Assembly: GCA_963785645.1 (NCBI GenBank)
Contig: CAWAWG010000006.1
Location: 496,001 to 560,000, forward strand
Length of the DNA stretch: 64,000 nucleotides
Source of the DNA: Trebonia sp963785645
Lineage (GTDB): Bacteria; Actinomycetota; Actinomycetes; Streptosporangiales; Streptosporangiaceae
Reading direction: 5' to 3'
Shown here: positions 17,843 to 26,831 of the stretch, piece by piece
How the letters are laid out: each line of letters begins with the position of its first letter
Numbering within the stretch: position 1 is the stretch's first letter
Position numbers and translations under genes: made by a program
Notes under the pieces: generated by a model
Seen by the model: only the letters and a program-made list of their open reading frames with translations
Databases searched by the model: none
Told to the model about the DNA's origin: nothing

Positions 17843-18013
17843 TCCGATCCGCTCACCGGCTCAATGAGAGGTACCGGAATACTCTGTCCCCGTCAGCGTG
17901 ACCTCCAACTCGAGGAGCCAGCAAGCATCCGCCGCTGGTCTCCAATGAATGCCTAACCTAGAAGCACATGACTGGCAACCTACAATGCGCTTCCTGAGTC
18001 CGATTTCAGCTAA

Positions 18014-20664
18014 CTACTCACTGGACAACCAGTTGATTAGCTTTTCTACCACGGTATATGAGTGAGGCGCGTCCAACATGCTGACATGTCCACCCGGCAC
18101 GTCAATTATCTCAGGCGTTCCTCGGGTTACAGGGGTCCAGCCGAGGGATGGTCGCCCCATAGCCAACACGCGTCCCCTTCGGGTGCGCATGACAGCAACA
18201 CTCCCACCATACGCGGCAGCTTTGTAGCGTCTGATCGCGACATCTATTATTTTCATACGCTCTTCAGTCAATGTCATCAAATCGTCGTTGACTAGTGGCG
18301 CGGCTTGTGAGTGGATTCCTTTCGACCTGACGAGCCCAAATAGCCTACTGATTACTGCTCTAACAGTCCTGCCGGGATTGATAATTTTATCTTGCAAGGA
18401 GGCGAGCCACTCGCCCCAATAGTATTCGAATTGACCACGCAGCCGGGGGAATCCATCAGTAGTACACGCGGCTCCGGACCTCCTGATTCGAGAATCCTTT
18501 GGGCGACCTCGTAGACGACTAGGCCGCCAGCGGAATGACCGGTCATCGTGACCTGTCCCGTCGATTGAACCTCACGAATACGCCTGAACGCATCGTCAGC
18601 CAGCGAGGAGATGGTGACCTCGCCGCTGAACTGCTCGCCGCCGCCGAAAACGTGAAATCCGTATACAGGTTGATTCGATGGCAGAAGCTCAGCCATACGT
18701 TTGAACTGAAACATGGCTCCAAGGTAGGCGTGAATCATGAAAAGTGGAGGGGCGTCTCCATCTGTATTGAGTGCGAAGTCAGCGGCTGGAGAAGCCCTCT
18801 CCTCGCGAAGAAGGCTTGCTAGTCCGGCGACAGAGGTGTCTGCAAGGGCGTCGCTAATACGCATCCGCCTGCCTGACCTGCGCTCGAACTCCACCAGCAC
18901 TCGAACGATGCCGAGTGACGTTCCGCCCAGATCGTCCATGAAGTCGTCAGAAGGTTTTATCTGACCTTTGAAGCCCGTTACACCGGCCACAATTTCAATG
19001 ACGCTGGCAGTCAATTCATCGTATTCATCTGCCGCGGGGAGCCCAGACTCTGAGCGACCCGGTGACCATTCCGGCAGAGCCGTAAGATCTAGTTTCCCGT
19101 TGATAGTCTTGCGCAATTCTGGCACTAGCACGATACCAGCCGGCACCATGAAGCGCGGCAAACTTTTTGCGAGATGCTTCTTCAAGTCGGCTATGTCCAC
19201 AGCATCCCCGACCTGTATTGTCACTACGTAGGCGACTACCCGGTTGTCATCTCGAGCGATTGTGGCCGCATCAGAGATTTGCGGGTGAGACCGGAGAACC
19301 GCATCTATCTCCCCGAGTTCGATTCGCACACCGTTAACCTTTACTTGCCCGTCCGCACGCCCGGCAAAATAGATCAGTCCATCATTGGTACGATAGCCTA
19401 GGTCACCAGTACGATAGTAGCGCCGCGACCCCACCGCGGCGCTCGATGAGATCAAGAAGCGTTCTTCGGTCGCGGCAGGATTGTTAACGTAGCCGCGGGC
19501 CACTTGTCCCCCGAAGATGCAGATTTCACCGATCTCTCCGTCCGGGAGTGCCTGCCCGCATTCATCGAAGATTAGTATCTCCGTCCCAGGAACCGGGCGC
19601 CCGATTGGGATGACATCAGGGACCGGGATCGTTACCTCTTCCACCGTTACACCGATTGTACATTCGGTCGGGCCATAGCAATTGAGCAGAGTCTCAACGC
19701 GGCCCGAGGACAGGAGTCGCGTCGCCACATCCGGAGCCAACTTCTCTCCACCGAGCATCAACGCTTTGAGAGATGGCAGTTGCCCTGCCTTGAGAAGTTC
19801 ATCAGCCACTCTAGGCGTAGTGGATACGAACGAAACTTGCCGTGTGATCTGCCCCAGTGCCAGGGCATGGGGAATCACATGCACCGTACCGCCGACCGAA
19901 AGTGGCAGAAGTATCTCATGGAAGGATGGATCGAAGCTCAGAGAACATGTGGTCGCGCTGGTATCAAAAGAGGTAGCACCCAGAACCTTCGTCGACCATT
20001 CGGTTTCCACCACGATATTCTGGTGAGTTACCATGACGCCTTTTGGTTCGCCGGTCGATCCAGAGGTGAACAGTATGTACGCGCAGTCATCCAGGCCGAA
20101 AAGATCTTTGTCTCTGGAGTAGATAGGCAGGTCGTTCGTCGGCACCTCGGGTTCGTCGGCCAGCCGACTGGGCGAAGGAAGCCAGATTCGGTGTGGTCCG
20201 TACAGGTCGGGATTGCCGTCATACGATATTACGGCTACCGCTTCCGCTCGATCAAGCATGAAGCGGAGGCGGGCAGTTGGATACGACGGGTCCAATGGAA
20301 GGTAAACGCAACCTGACGCCATGATGCCGAGCATGACGGCGATCGCGTCGGCGCAGCGAGGGAGATGCATTCCAACAACGTTGCCGCGGGTGACCCCACG
20401 AGCAGCAAGACTCCTAGCCACCATGTCTGATCGCTTGCGGAGGTCATCATACGTCCACTCCAGGTCCCCGTCAGTCAGCGCAGTTGCGTCGGGTGTCCGG
20501 GACATGACGTCGTAAATCTTATGGATTACGGTCGACCGATACTTCGATTCAGGCCTCACTGCAACGTAGCTGGATACACCAGCGTCTTGCTGTGATACGA
20601 GTGTTTCTGTACGGTACTTCACGAAAGTAATCCCCCCACTCAGCCATCGGCCAAGATTAGACAT
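18014..20664 (-). CDS. NRPS-like enzyme: adenylation - carrier - thioesterase, one frameshift
   Basis: A single-module, condensation-free synthetase of about 883 residues. The adenylation domain (about 40-500) has YILFTSGSTGEPKG, NCYGPTECT, YYRTGDLGY, GRADGQVKVNGVRIELGEI and the NGKLDLTALP end motif. The carrier domain carries the phosphopantetheine Ser in DDLGGTSLG. The thioesterase has GHSAGG with the nucleophile, LLMDSPG with the Asp, and PGGHVSM with the His. One base is missing near 18430: after DSPGCVV the protein continues as FEYYWGEWLASLQDKI in another frame and ends at 18014. A direct repeat of ATTAGACATA sits at the start. The A-domain substrate cannot be predicted by eye. Position beside sugar genes suggests attachment of an amino acid or acyl group, an inference. 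Confidence 0.85.
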
Positions 20665-21537
20665 AATTAGACATAATAGAAACTTTTTTTCGCCTCAGCT
20701 GTGCCCCCTGAGTTGCGGTCAGATTTGCGAGTAAGAAATGAATCTGAACGTGTCGTGCAGCTTACTCACAAGCCGAGGCATAGTCCTGATTTCAACCAAG
20801 TTGTTACCGTGGAGCAAGTTACGCGGCTACGAAGGGGCTTACGGCGACCGAAAGGCCCGACTTCTTGGTGGTTTGTTAGGGTGCCGGCGTTTGAGGGGTA
20901 ACCCTTGGCAAGGCCGACGAATTGGTTTATGGGCGGCCACTTCACCCTCGGGCGCACGCCACGGCCTCGGATGCCGACGCTCTCTCCATACGGCCCACAC
21001 GGCGCGAACTGTCCAGCTGCGGTCATGCTCACTCACCGGCGGAGATCTTCCTCGAATACGGCCTCCATGTCGGCAGCGTTAAACAAGATTGGTCGACGAC
21101 GTCCTTATCTGATCGACACTGTTGCAAAACTGAAGAAACGCTGTTGAGGATTGGCCGGTGCTGTCACCAGAAAGCTCCTGCAGTGATAGGTGTCGGCACC
21201 TCCGCGAAGTCGGCTGAAGTTTCCCACAAGTTCGTGAGCGAAGAAAAAATCAGATGACATGGTTTTTCCTCAATCGAGGCCTCCTCGGGGATGAAACTGA
21301 CAAACTAGTGCTCCGACGATCGCACCAGACGGACGGTAGGACGCGATCCCGGACACCATGGGGGAGTCTGCTCCTTTATGTTTATTTATGGTTGGACGAG
21401 AAGGGCAGGACGCGAACCCACGACGCCCAGCCGTAACGCAGTGACCGTTAGGTGGCCCGAGGCACCGCAGGCGTCTGACTCGATTGGGGATTAACGCTCA
21501 AGCGGACCGCCAGGAGACGATCGTAAATGAGGTTGTG
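20665..21537. other. Intergenic region, about 870 bp, divergent promoters
   Basis: It separates the minus-strand NRPS-like gene from the plus-strand FkbM gene and must contain both promoters. Several short plus-strand frames exist, but none shows a recognised motif. Around 21395-21470 the reverse strand faintly resembles the 3' part of a tRNA (GTGGGTTCGCGTCC), but no cloverleaf can be drawn. Confidence 0.4.
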
Positions 21538-22233
21538 ATGTTTGGAAATTGGATATATGAGGCCAGGAACATAGCGCATGCCGCTGTGAAAACCGGACGA
21601 GCCAGGGCAGCGGAAGCGGTCGGCTGGGAGCGCTACTCATGGCCTGCGCTGTACGACCTCGACCGGCTTGTAGTTCCGTATCTGCCTGCTGGACCAGGGA
21701 CGTTCCTGGAGATCGGAGCGAACAGCGGCTATCTGCAGAGCAACACGTATTATTTGGAGCGTCGGCGAGGCTGGGCCGGAGTCCTAATAGAACCGTTGCC
21801 TGTTCACTTCAGAATGTGCCGGTTTACTCGACCGAAGTCGACATGCTTCAACGTTGCCTGTGTCGAGCCTGGTGGACCGGCCACGGTCGAACTAGTAAAC
21901 CGAACCTTGGAATCCGTTGTGCTAGGAAGCCAAGATGCAAGCGACGAAGCGAAGCGCCTCAAGGCTCACCAGTTCGGCGCGAAGTTGATAGTACCAACCA
22001 AGACCCTTTCGGAATGTATAGATGAGAGTCCCTTTGACTCGATAACGTTTATGTCCGTCGATGTCGAGGGGGCCGAGTTCTCAGTGCTCGCTGGATTGGA
22101 CTGGGATAGACACCGTCCGGATTGGTTGCTAGTGGAAACAGACTACCCGGAACGCCTGGCCGATGCCTGCCCCGGTATGGTCATGGAGACAAAACTCTCT
22201 TTCCACGACTATCTCCTTCGCAAGAAGGCATGA
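21538..22233 (+). CDS. FkbM family methyltransferase
   Basis: SAM-dependent methyltransferase of the FkbM type, usually an O-methyltransferase acting on sugars or polyketides. The start ATG 21538 follows a GAGG site by six bases; a longer frame from 21484 is possible. About 231 residues. The SAM-binding motif is FLEIGANSGYLQSN, followed by GVLIEPLPVHF, an NVACVEPG segment, and the family hallmark SVDVEGAEFSVLAG, then DWLLVETDYPE. The location, 150 bases before a secreted glycosidase and a GT4 enzyme on the same strand, fits modification of an exopolysaccharide sugar. Confidence 0.85.
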   Translation: MFGNWIYEARNIAHAAVKTGRARAAEAVGWERYSWPALYDLDRLVVPYLPAGPGTFLEIGANSGYLQSNTYYLERRRGWAGVLIEPLPVHFRMCRFTRPKSTCFNVACVEPGGPATVELVNRTLESVVLGSQDASDEAKRLKAHQFGAKLIVPTKTLSECIDESPFDSITFMSVDVEGAEFSVLAGLDWDRHRPDWLLVETDYPERLADACPGMVMETKLSFHDYLLRKKA

Positions 22234-22384
22234 GTTTTGCTGGGGACCTCTCCCGTGAGAAGGGCCTTCGCGGAATGTTTCCAATATTGCAGCGCGGCTC
22301 GGCAAACGCCCAGCTATTTACTAGAAGTCAGCCGCGTCTGCTCGTCCACCAGTTGATTAGCCTCGCTAAGGTTAGGTCCATCGA

Positions 22385-23644
22385 ATGTCCAGCCGGCCCT
22401 CCCGGAGACTGCTCCTTTCGAAATTTAGTCTGCTCGTGCTCAGCGGGAGCCTTCTAGTCGCATGCGCGGCTGCAGTTCCGAAGAGCGCTTCTACATCGGC
22501 CGCGAGCACACCTGATGATCCGGCCTTTGCCGTGACCCCGGCCGTTGCTACCGTTCCGGCGGCATCTTCTGCCAAGGGAACCGTCCAGGCTAAGAATGCC
22601 AAGCCAACACCCTCAGCTTCTGGCAACTCAAGGAAAACGGCCAGGTCTGCCTCAGTCGAAGGATCCGCCGATTCACCCTCCGCCAGCATCTCGGGCGCAA
22701 CCGTGTATGGTTTCTCTGCTCCCGAACTCCTCGGCTGGTCGGCGAGCGAGCAACTCCAGCAACTTGAGGCGATGAAGGCCACCGGGGTCACGTCAGTTAG
22801 AGTTGATGCCAGCTGGTACGGGGGGCAGCCAGATGGACCAAACACCTATGACTGGACGTCACTGGACACCGTGGTCTCAGACATCCAACAGGCTGGCCTT
22901 ACGGCCGACCTGATCATCGACGGATGCCCTCCTTGGGCCGCCGTGTCCGGTGCCCAGGGCAATCAGTTCGCGCAACCAGCCTCCTCTGCTGCATTTGCCA
23001 CCTGGGCGGGCGCGGTAGCAGCGAGATATGGCAGCAAAGGCGCTAAGTACTTCGAGATCTGGAACGAGCCGAACACTTCGACTTTCTGGGCACCCACACC
23101 GGACCCTGCTGCCTACACTGCGGATCTCAAAGCCGCCTACGCAGCCATAAAGAAGGTCGATCCGTCTGCCATAGTTCTCACCGGTGGACTTGCTCCCGCC
23201 GCTAACACCTCAACGACATATGATCCGGTTACCTTCCTTACAGACATGTACGCCGACGGTGCGCAGGGAAGCTTCGACGGGGTCGGATACCATCCCTATA
23301 CTTACCCAAGCGACCCGGATAGCGTAAATCCGGATTCCGCATGGTCTGAGATGTCGCAGACCAGCCCGTCCATAAGGAGTCTCATGGTCGCAAACGGTGA
23401 TTCCGCAAAGAAAATATGGATCACAGAGTTCGGAGCCCCGACGAGCGGCACTACGCAGAACGTCAGCGAAGCTGATCAGAGTGTAGAACTAGTCCAGGCG
23501 ATGTCTCTGATCAAAGAGTTCAGCTGGATCGGATCCTTCTATATGTATACATGGGAAGATGTGTCGGGTGACGGATTTGGGCTACTGACCGATGACGGTG
23601 CGGAAAAGCCGGCGTATGCTGCGGTGGTCTCAGCTCTGTCTTGA
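22385..23644 (+). CDS. Secreted glycoside hydrolase lipoprotein, clan GH-A (GH5/GH39-like)
   Basis: A 419-residue extracellular hydrolase. The signal ends with LLVACAAA at about residues 21-28, a lipobox, followed by a Ser/Thr/Ala-rich linker to about 105. The catalytic barrel carries the acid/base Glu in YFEIWNEPN and the nucleophile Glu in IWITEFGAP, the paired signature of clan GH-A retaining enzymes. Residues VRVDASWYGGQPDGP resemble GH39/GH5 subfamilies found in polysaccharide gene clusters. It lies between FkbM and GT4 genes with 151 and 36 bp gaps, so it probably trims or degrades the polymer made by this region. The exact family needs a profile search. Confidence 0.85.
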   Translation: MSSRPSRRLLLSKFSLLVLSGSLLVACAAAVPKSASTSAASTPDDPAFAVTPAVATVPAASSAKGTVQAKNAKPTPSASGNSRKTARSASVEGSADSPSASISGATVYGFSAPELLGWSASEQLQQLEAMKATGVTSVRVDASWYGGQPDGPNTYDWTSLDTVVSDIQQAGLTADLIIDGCPPWAAVSGAQGNQFAQPASSAAFATWAGAVAARYGSKGAKYFEIWNEPNTSTFWAPTPDPAAYTADLKAAYAAIKKVDPSAIVLTGGLAPAANTSTTYDPVTFLTDMYADGAQGSFDGVGYHPYTYPSDPDSVNPDSAWSEMSQTSPSIRSLMVANGDSAKKIWITEFGAPTSGTTQNVSEADQSVELVQAMSLIKEFSWIGSFYMYTWEDVSGDGFGLLTDDGAEKPAYAAVVSALS

Positions 23645-23680
23645 TAGCGCTCGCCGAGATTTTACCCGAGGTGCAAGAGC

Positions 23681-24988
23681 ATGAAGGTCCTGATAGCGGC
23701 CCCTTATTTCTGGCCCCAGGTTGGGGGCATGGAGAATTACGCCCGATTCTTGGCGCGGGGTCTCGTAGAAGCGGGTTGCGAAGTCGTTGTCGTGTGCGGC
23801 GACCGGGGGGTCGTGCAACCAACCCGCGATGAGGTCGACGGATACCTCGTGTGGCGATTGCCGATATGGCGAGTGGTGTCAAATACACCGGTGAACCTCG
23901 CCTGGCGGCGTCACCTGAGGCGGATAGTGCGCAGGGAACAGCCTGACGTAATCAACGCCCACACACCAGTGCCGTTCATGGTCGACATGGTTACCTGGTC
24001 GGCAGGTCGGGTGCCGGTGGTGGTCACCTACCACGCCGCTACGCTGCTTAAGCCGGGCAGTGCCTTGATGACACTCCTAACCCGCGGCTATCTGGCGCTG
24101 CAGTTCGTGACACTTGCCCGAGCCCGGGCCATCATCGCGGTGTCGCCCTACGTACGCGAACGCCTCACCCCGTGGCAAGGCAAGACAACGGTAGTGCCCA
24201 ACGCCGTCACCGCGGTAGCAGAGGCACGCGACTTGGCGGGTACGGGCCTGGCCTTCATCGGTAACCTGGAGCCGACCCACAGCTGGAAGGGCTTGGATTC
24301 AGTACTCGACGCGCTCGCGATCTTGAAGCGGGACGGCCTAGCTGTCAGCTTGACTGTGGTAGGCGATGGCGCGGACCGTGCCCGCTACGAGCAGCGGGCA
24401 CGGGAACTCCGCCTAGACGATCAGGTGTGCTTCGCGGGAAAACTGGTCGAACAGGATCGCGATGCACTCATACGGAAAGCGGCGGCCGTGGTTCTGTATC
24501 CAACGACAGCTAACGACGCTTTCCCGACCGTGATGCTTGAGGCTTGGGCGCAGGGTGCCGCAGTGATCGCGGCGGCGATTGGCCCCTTGCCGTCACTGGT
24601 AACGGATGGCGTAACCGGTCTCCTAGTGACACCGGACAACTCAGCCAGACTCGCGCAGGCGATCAGAGATGGACTCGGCGATCCGGAGCGACTTCTCGCA
24701 CTTGGAGAGGCTGGACGGCAGTTGGTGGCACGTGAATACACGTGGCCGCGTCAGGTCGAGCGAACACTGACGGTGCTACGTCGACTGGTGGCCGATCGGG
24801 AATCGAGTTCGCCCGCTTCCACGGAGTGCAAGACTGAACAAAATGCGCTGTTAGCTCGCCAACGTATCCTGTCGCGATATCGACAGGATCTCCGACGCGC
24901 AGATCAAACGTTAGGAGTTCGGCGACTGCACGAGCTCCCTTTTCGCGATCTCTTTCGCGATGTGTGGAACCAGCACTCCAAATTCTGA
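23681..24988 (+). CDS. GT4 glycosyltransferase
   Basis: A 435-residue GT-B fold retaining glycosyltransferase. The N-terminal acceptor domain begins MKVLIAAPYFWPQVGGMENY, typical of family 4 enzymes. The C-terminal domain has AFIGNLEPTHSWKGLDSVLD and the donor-site EX7E region, seen as DAFPTVMLEAWAQGAAVIA. The start has GAGG-type sequence just upstream, 36 bp after the hydrolase gene, so the two form a unit. About 60 basic residues extend the C-terminus beyond the usual fold, and the last 78 bases overlap the 3' end of the convergent GT4 gene. Sugar specificity is unknown. Confidence 0.88.
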   Translation: MKVLIAAPYFWPQVGGMENYARFLARGLVEAGCEVVVVCGDRGVVQPTRDEVDGYLVWRLPIWRVVSNTPVNLAWRRHLRRIVRREQPDVINAHTPVPFMVDMVTWSAGRVPVVVTYHAATLLKPGSALMTLLTRGYLALQFVTLARARAIIAVSPYVRERLTPWQGKTTVVPNAVTAVAEARDLAGTGLAFIGNLEPTHSWKGLDSVLDALAILKRDGLAVSLTVVGDGADRARYEQRARELRLDDQVCFAGKLVEQDRDALIRKAAAVVLYPTTANDAFPTVMLEAWAQGAAVIAAAIGPLPSLVTDGVTGLLVTPDNSARLAQAIRDGLGDPERLLALGEAGRQLVAREYTWPRQVERTLTVLRRLVADRESSSPASTECKTEQNALLARQRILSRYRQDLRRADQTLGVRRLHELPFRDLFRDVWNQHSKF

Positions 24989-26119
24989 ACTGTAAACGTT
25001 TACGATGCGATCAATCATCGTGTCCCAGCTGTACTCCGCAACCCACGAGTCTACGGACGAGACGTCCTGGAGAGGCGACTGAGCTAGGATCCGCTCCGCG
25101 GCGTCGGTAATCTCGGTAACACTCGTACCACAAACGAAGCCCTGGGAATACCTCGTGGCCAAGTGCTGCGCAAGGTTGTCAGGTGCCGAGGTCGTGAGCA
25201 CTGGGACACCGCAGGCAATGGCCTCAAGAACTGCGATGCCAAACCCCTCGCGCGCGGAGAGGGAAACGAACAGTCTTGACGCCTTAATCAGCGAGTACAG
25301 TTCCTTCTGTTCAGCGACGTCGTAGCAGAACTCTACCCAGGGACCCATACCAAGCGCCTGGACCTGTTCCTGCAAAGCTAGCCGTTCCGGTCCGTCTCCG
25401 ATGATCCGGCAGGTCGCGGGGACGCCGCGCGCGTGCAACGAAGCGACAACCTCCAGAAGAACGTGGACACGCTTGTGATCGATCAGGCGACCCACAGTAA
25501 CAATATCGGTTCGTAGCGGACTGGCTGCCACCTCGGCGATGACCTCTGTATCTATCCCGTTCGGGACCGTTGTCACCAATGCACGTTCACCGACGAACTG
25601 GTGCAAGCGTGTCGAAGTCTCATCGGACACCGCGAAGATGTGGTCTGGCATCCGAAACGAGAAGGCCTCTACTAGCCAAGCGGCCCAACCGAGCCACTTG
25701 AGGTACTGTCGCCAAGCGACCGGACCCCATACCTCGTGCCATGTCGCGATTAGAGGCTTTCTCCTGATGGTCGCGATGAGACGGAGCGGGAAGAGATGAA
25801 AGTACGGAATCTGATCGACCTCGAGAACATCGAAGCGGCAACCAAGCAAACTGAGGCAGGCGATACCGAACACGAGTCCGTGGACGATGGACCTCCGGCC
25901 AGTCTTGGTGTACATGGACATCCGCGGGGAAATCGCATGAAACGTCACGCCGCCTTCACTGTAGACCTTGGGCCCGGACCACCAACGCATGGTGTAGACG
26001 TGCACTTCGACGTGCTCGGCTAGTTTGGGCAGCAGCGCCTTATAACGGAACTCTCTACCCCCCTGGCTATGCGGATACATGACGTCACAGACGATGGCTA
26101 CAACTGCCTTACTTTTCAT
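24911..26119 (-). CDS. GT4 glycosyltransferase
   Basis: A GT-B family 4 enzyme of about 402 residues. The start at 26119 is preferred because GGGGGG lies five to six bases upstream; the open frame extends to 26245 without motif support. Motifs are DVMYPHSQGGREFRYKALLP at the N-terminus, TVGRLIDHKRVHVLLEVV in the linker strand, and LSAREGFGIAVLEAIACGVP, the EX7E donor-binding region. It is the last gene of the minus-strand exopolysaccharide series, but 590 bp separate it from the DUF2206 gene, so it may have its own promoter. Its tail overlaps the neighbouring convergent GT4 gene. Confidence 0.88.
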   Translation of the reverse strand: MKSKAVVAIVCDVMYPHSQGGREFRYKALLPKLAEHVEVHVYTMRWWSGPKVYSEGGVTFHAISPRMSMYTKTGRRSIVHGLVFGIACLSLLGCRFDVLEVDQIPYFHLFPLRLIATIRRKPLIATWHEVWGPVAWRQYLKWLGWAAWLVEAFSFRMPDHIFAVSDETSTRLHQFVGERALVTTVPNGIDTEVIAEVAASPLRTDIVTVGRLIDHKRVHVLLEVVASLHARGVPATCRIIGDGPERLALQEQVQALGMGPWVEFCYDVAEQKELYSLIKASRLFVSLSAREGFGIAVLEAIACGVPVLTTSAPDNLAQHLATRYSQGFVCGTSVTEITDAAERILAQSPLQDVSSVDSWVAEYSWDTMIDRIVNVYSSEFGVLVPHIAKEIAKRELVQSPNS

Positions 26120-26831
26120 CATTTCCCCCCTTGACCTCCGCCGCTGGGGAGCAGCTAGCGCTTGGAAGAGCGCAGCGAGGTCAAAGCCAAATTGAGATGA
26201 ACATATTGCAAAGATTGGCGAACGATCGCACCCATTGATCGTCATCGAACACGGGCTTTGGGGTTCACACCGAACGAAGCAAAGGCGTCAGCAGAGAAAA
26301 AGTTGCAGTCGCATAGGTCAAAGAGATGCAGCTGAGACGGAGGCCTCATCGCAGGAGGCAGTCATGATGCGATCGGCGCCAAACGAACGGCACCCGGTGG
26401 TGGATTGACGCCAGGCAAGCCCCGCGCATCGCCATAACCATATGCCCCTCTCCCCAGCATATGACTATTGCCAGGCATCCCCTCCGGCCAGCCAGGCTGT
26501 CGATCCCCTACACAGAATGTGACGTTGCCGAGCTGTTACCCATTGCCGCGACCGCAGCCCTGGGCTGGAGGATGAAACACTAGCAATCCCTGAAAATTAG
26601 CATAAAAGATTCTGTCAGCCTTGTCCCTGGATATCCAAATTTGTTGGATACGTGGTTTTTTTGAAAAATCTCAAATTGATGACGATATGATCTCTTTTAG
26701 TTGTCACCAGAGAACCTAGGCGCACTGATCTACATGGAGTCGATCAGTGATGGGAGACAGCCTCAGCGCAAAGGCCGCCGGAACAGCTCCGAGGCAGTCA
26801 ACCGAAGGCCTGGACGTCAATGACTTGTAAA
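26120..26831. other. Intergenic region, about 700 bp, no gene seen
   Basis: Only short frames without ribosome binding sites are present. The section 26560-26700 is AT-rich and could carry a promoter or an AT-rich insertion. No inverted repeat longer than about eight bases is obvious. The left end must contain the promoter of the minus-strand GT4 gene. Confidence 0.4.

Larger units (their letters stand above)
16938..18013. other. Intergenic transposase graveyard
   Basis: About 1.1 kb without an intact gene. It holds two oppositely oriented decayed transposase pieces, listed separately, and otherwise only short frames. No terminal inverted repeats or target duplications could be made out by eye. 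Promoter elements for the GT2 gene should lie near 16940-17000, where the sequence is AT-richer. Confidence 0.5.

Noticed and set aside
21395..21475. Possible tRNA or tRNA relic on the minus strand
   Set aside because: A T-arm-like GGGTTCG string is present, but acceptor, D and anticodon stems cannot be formed.
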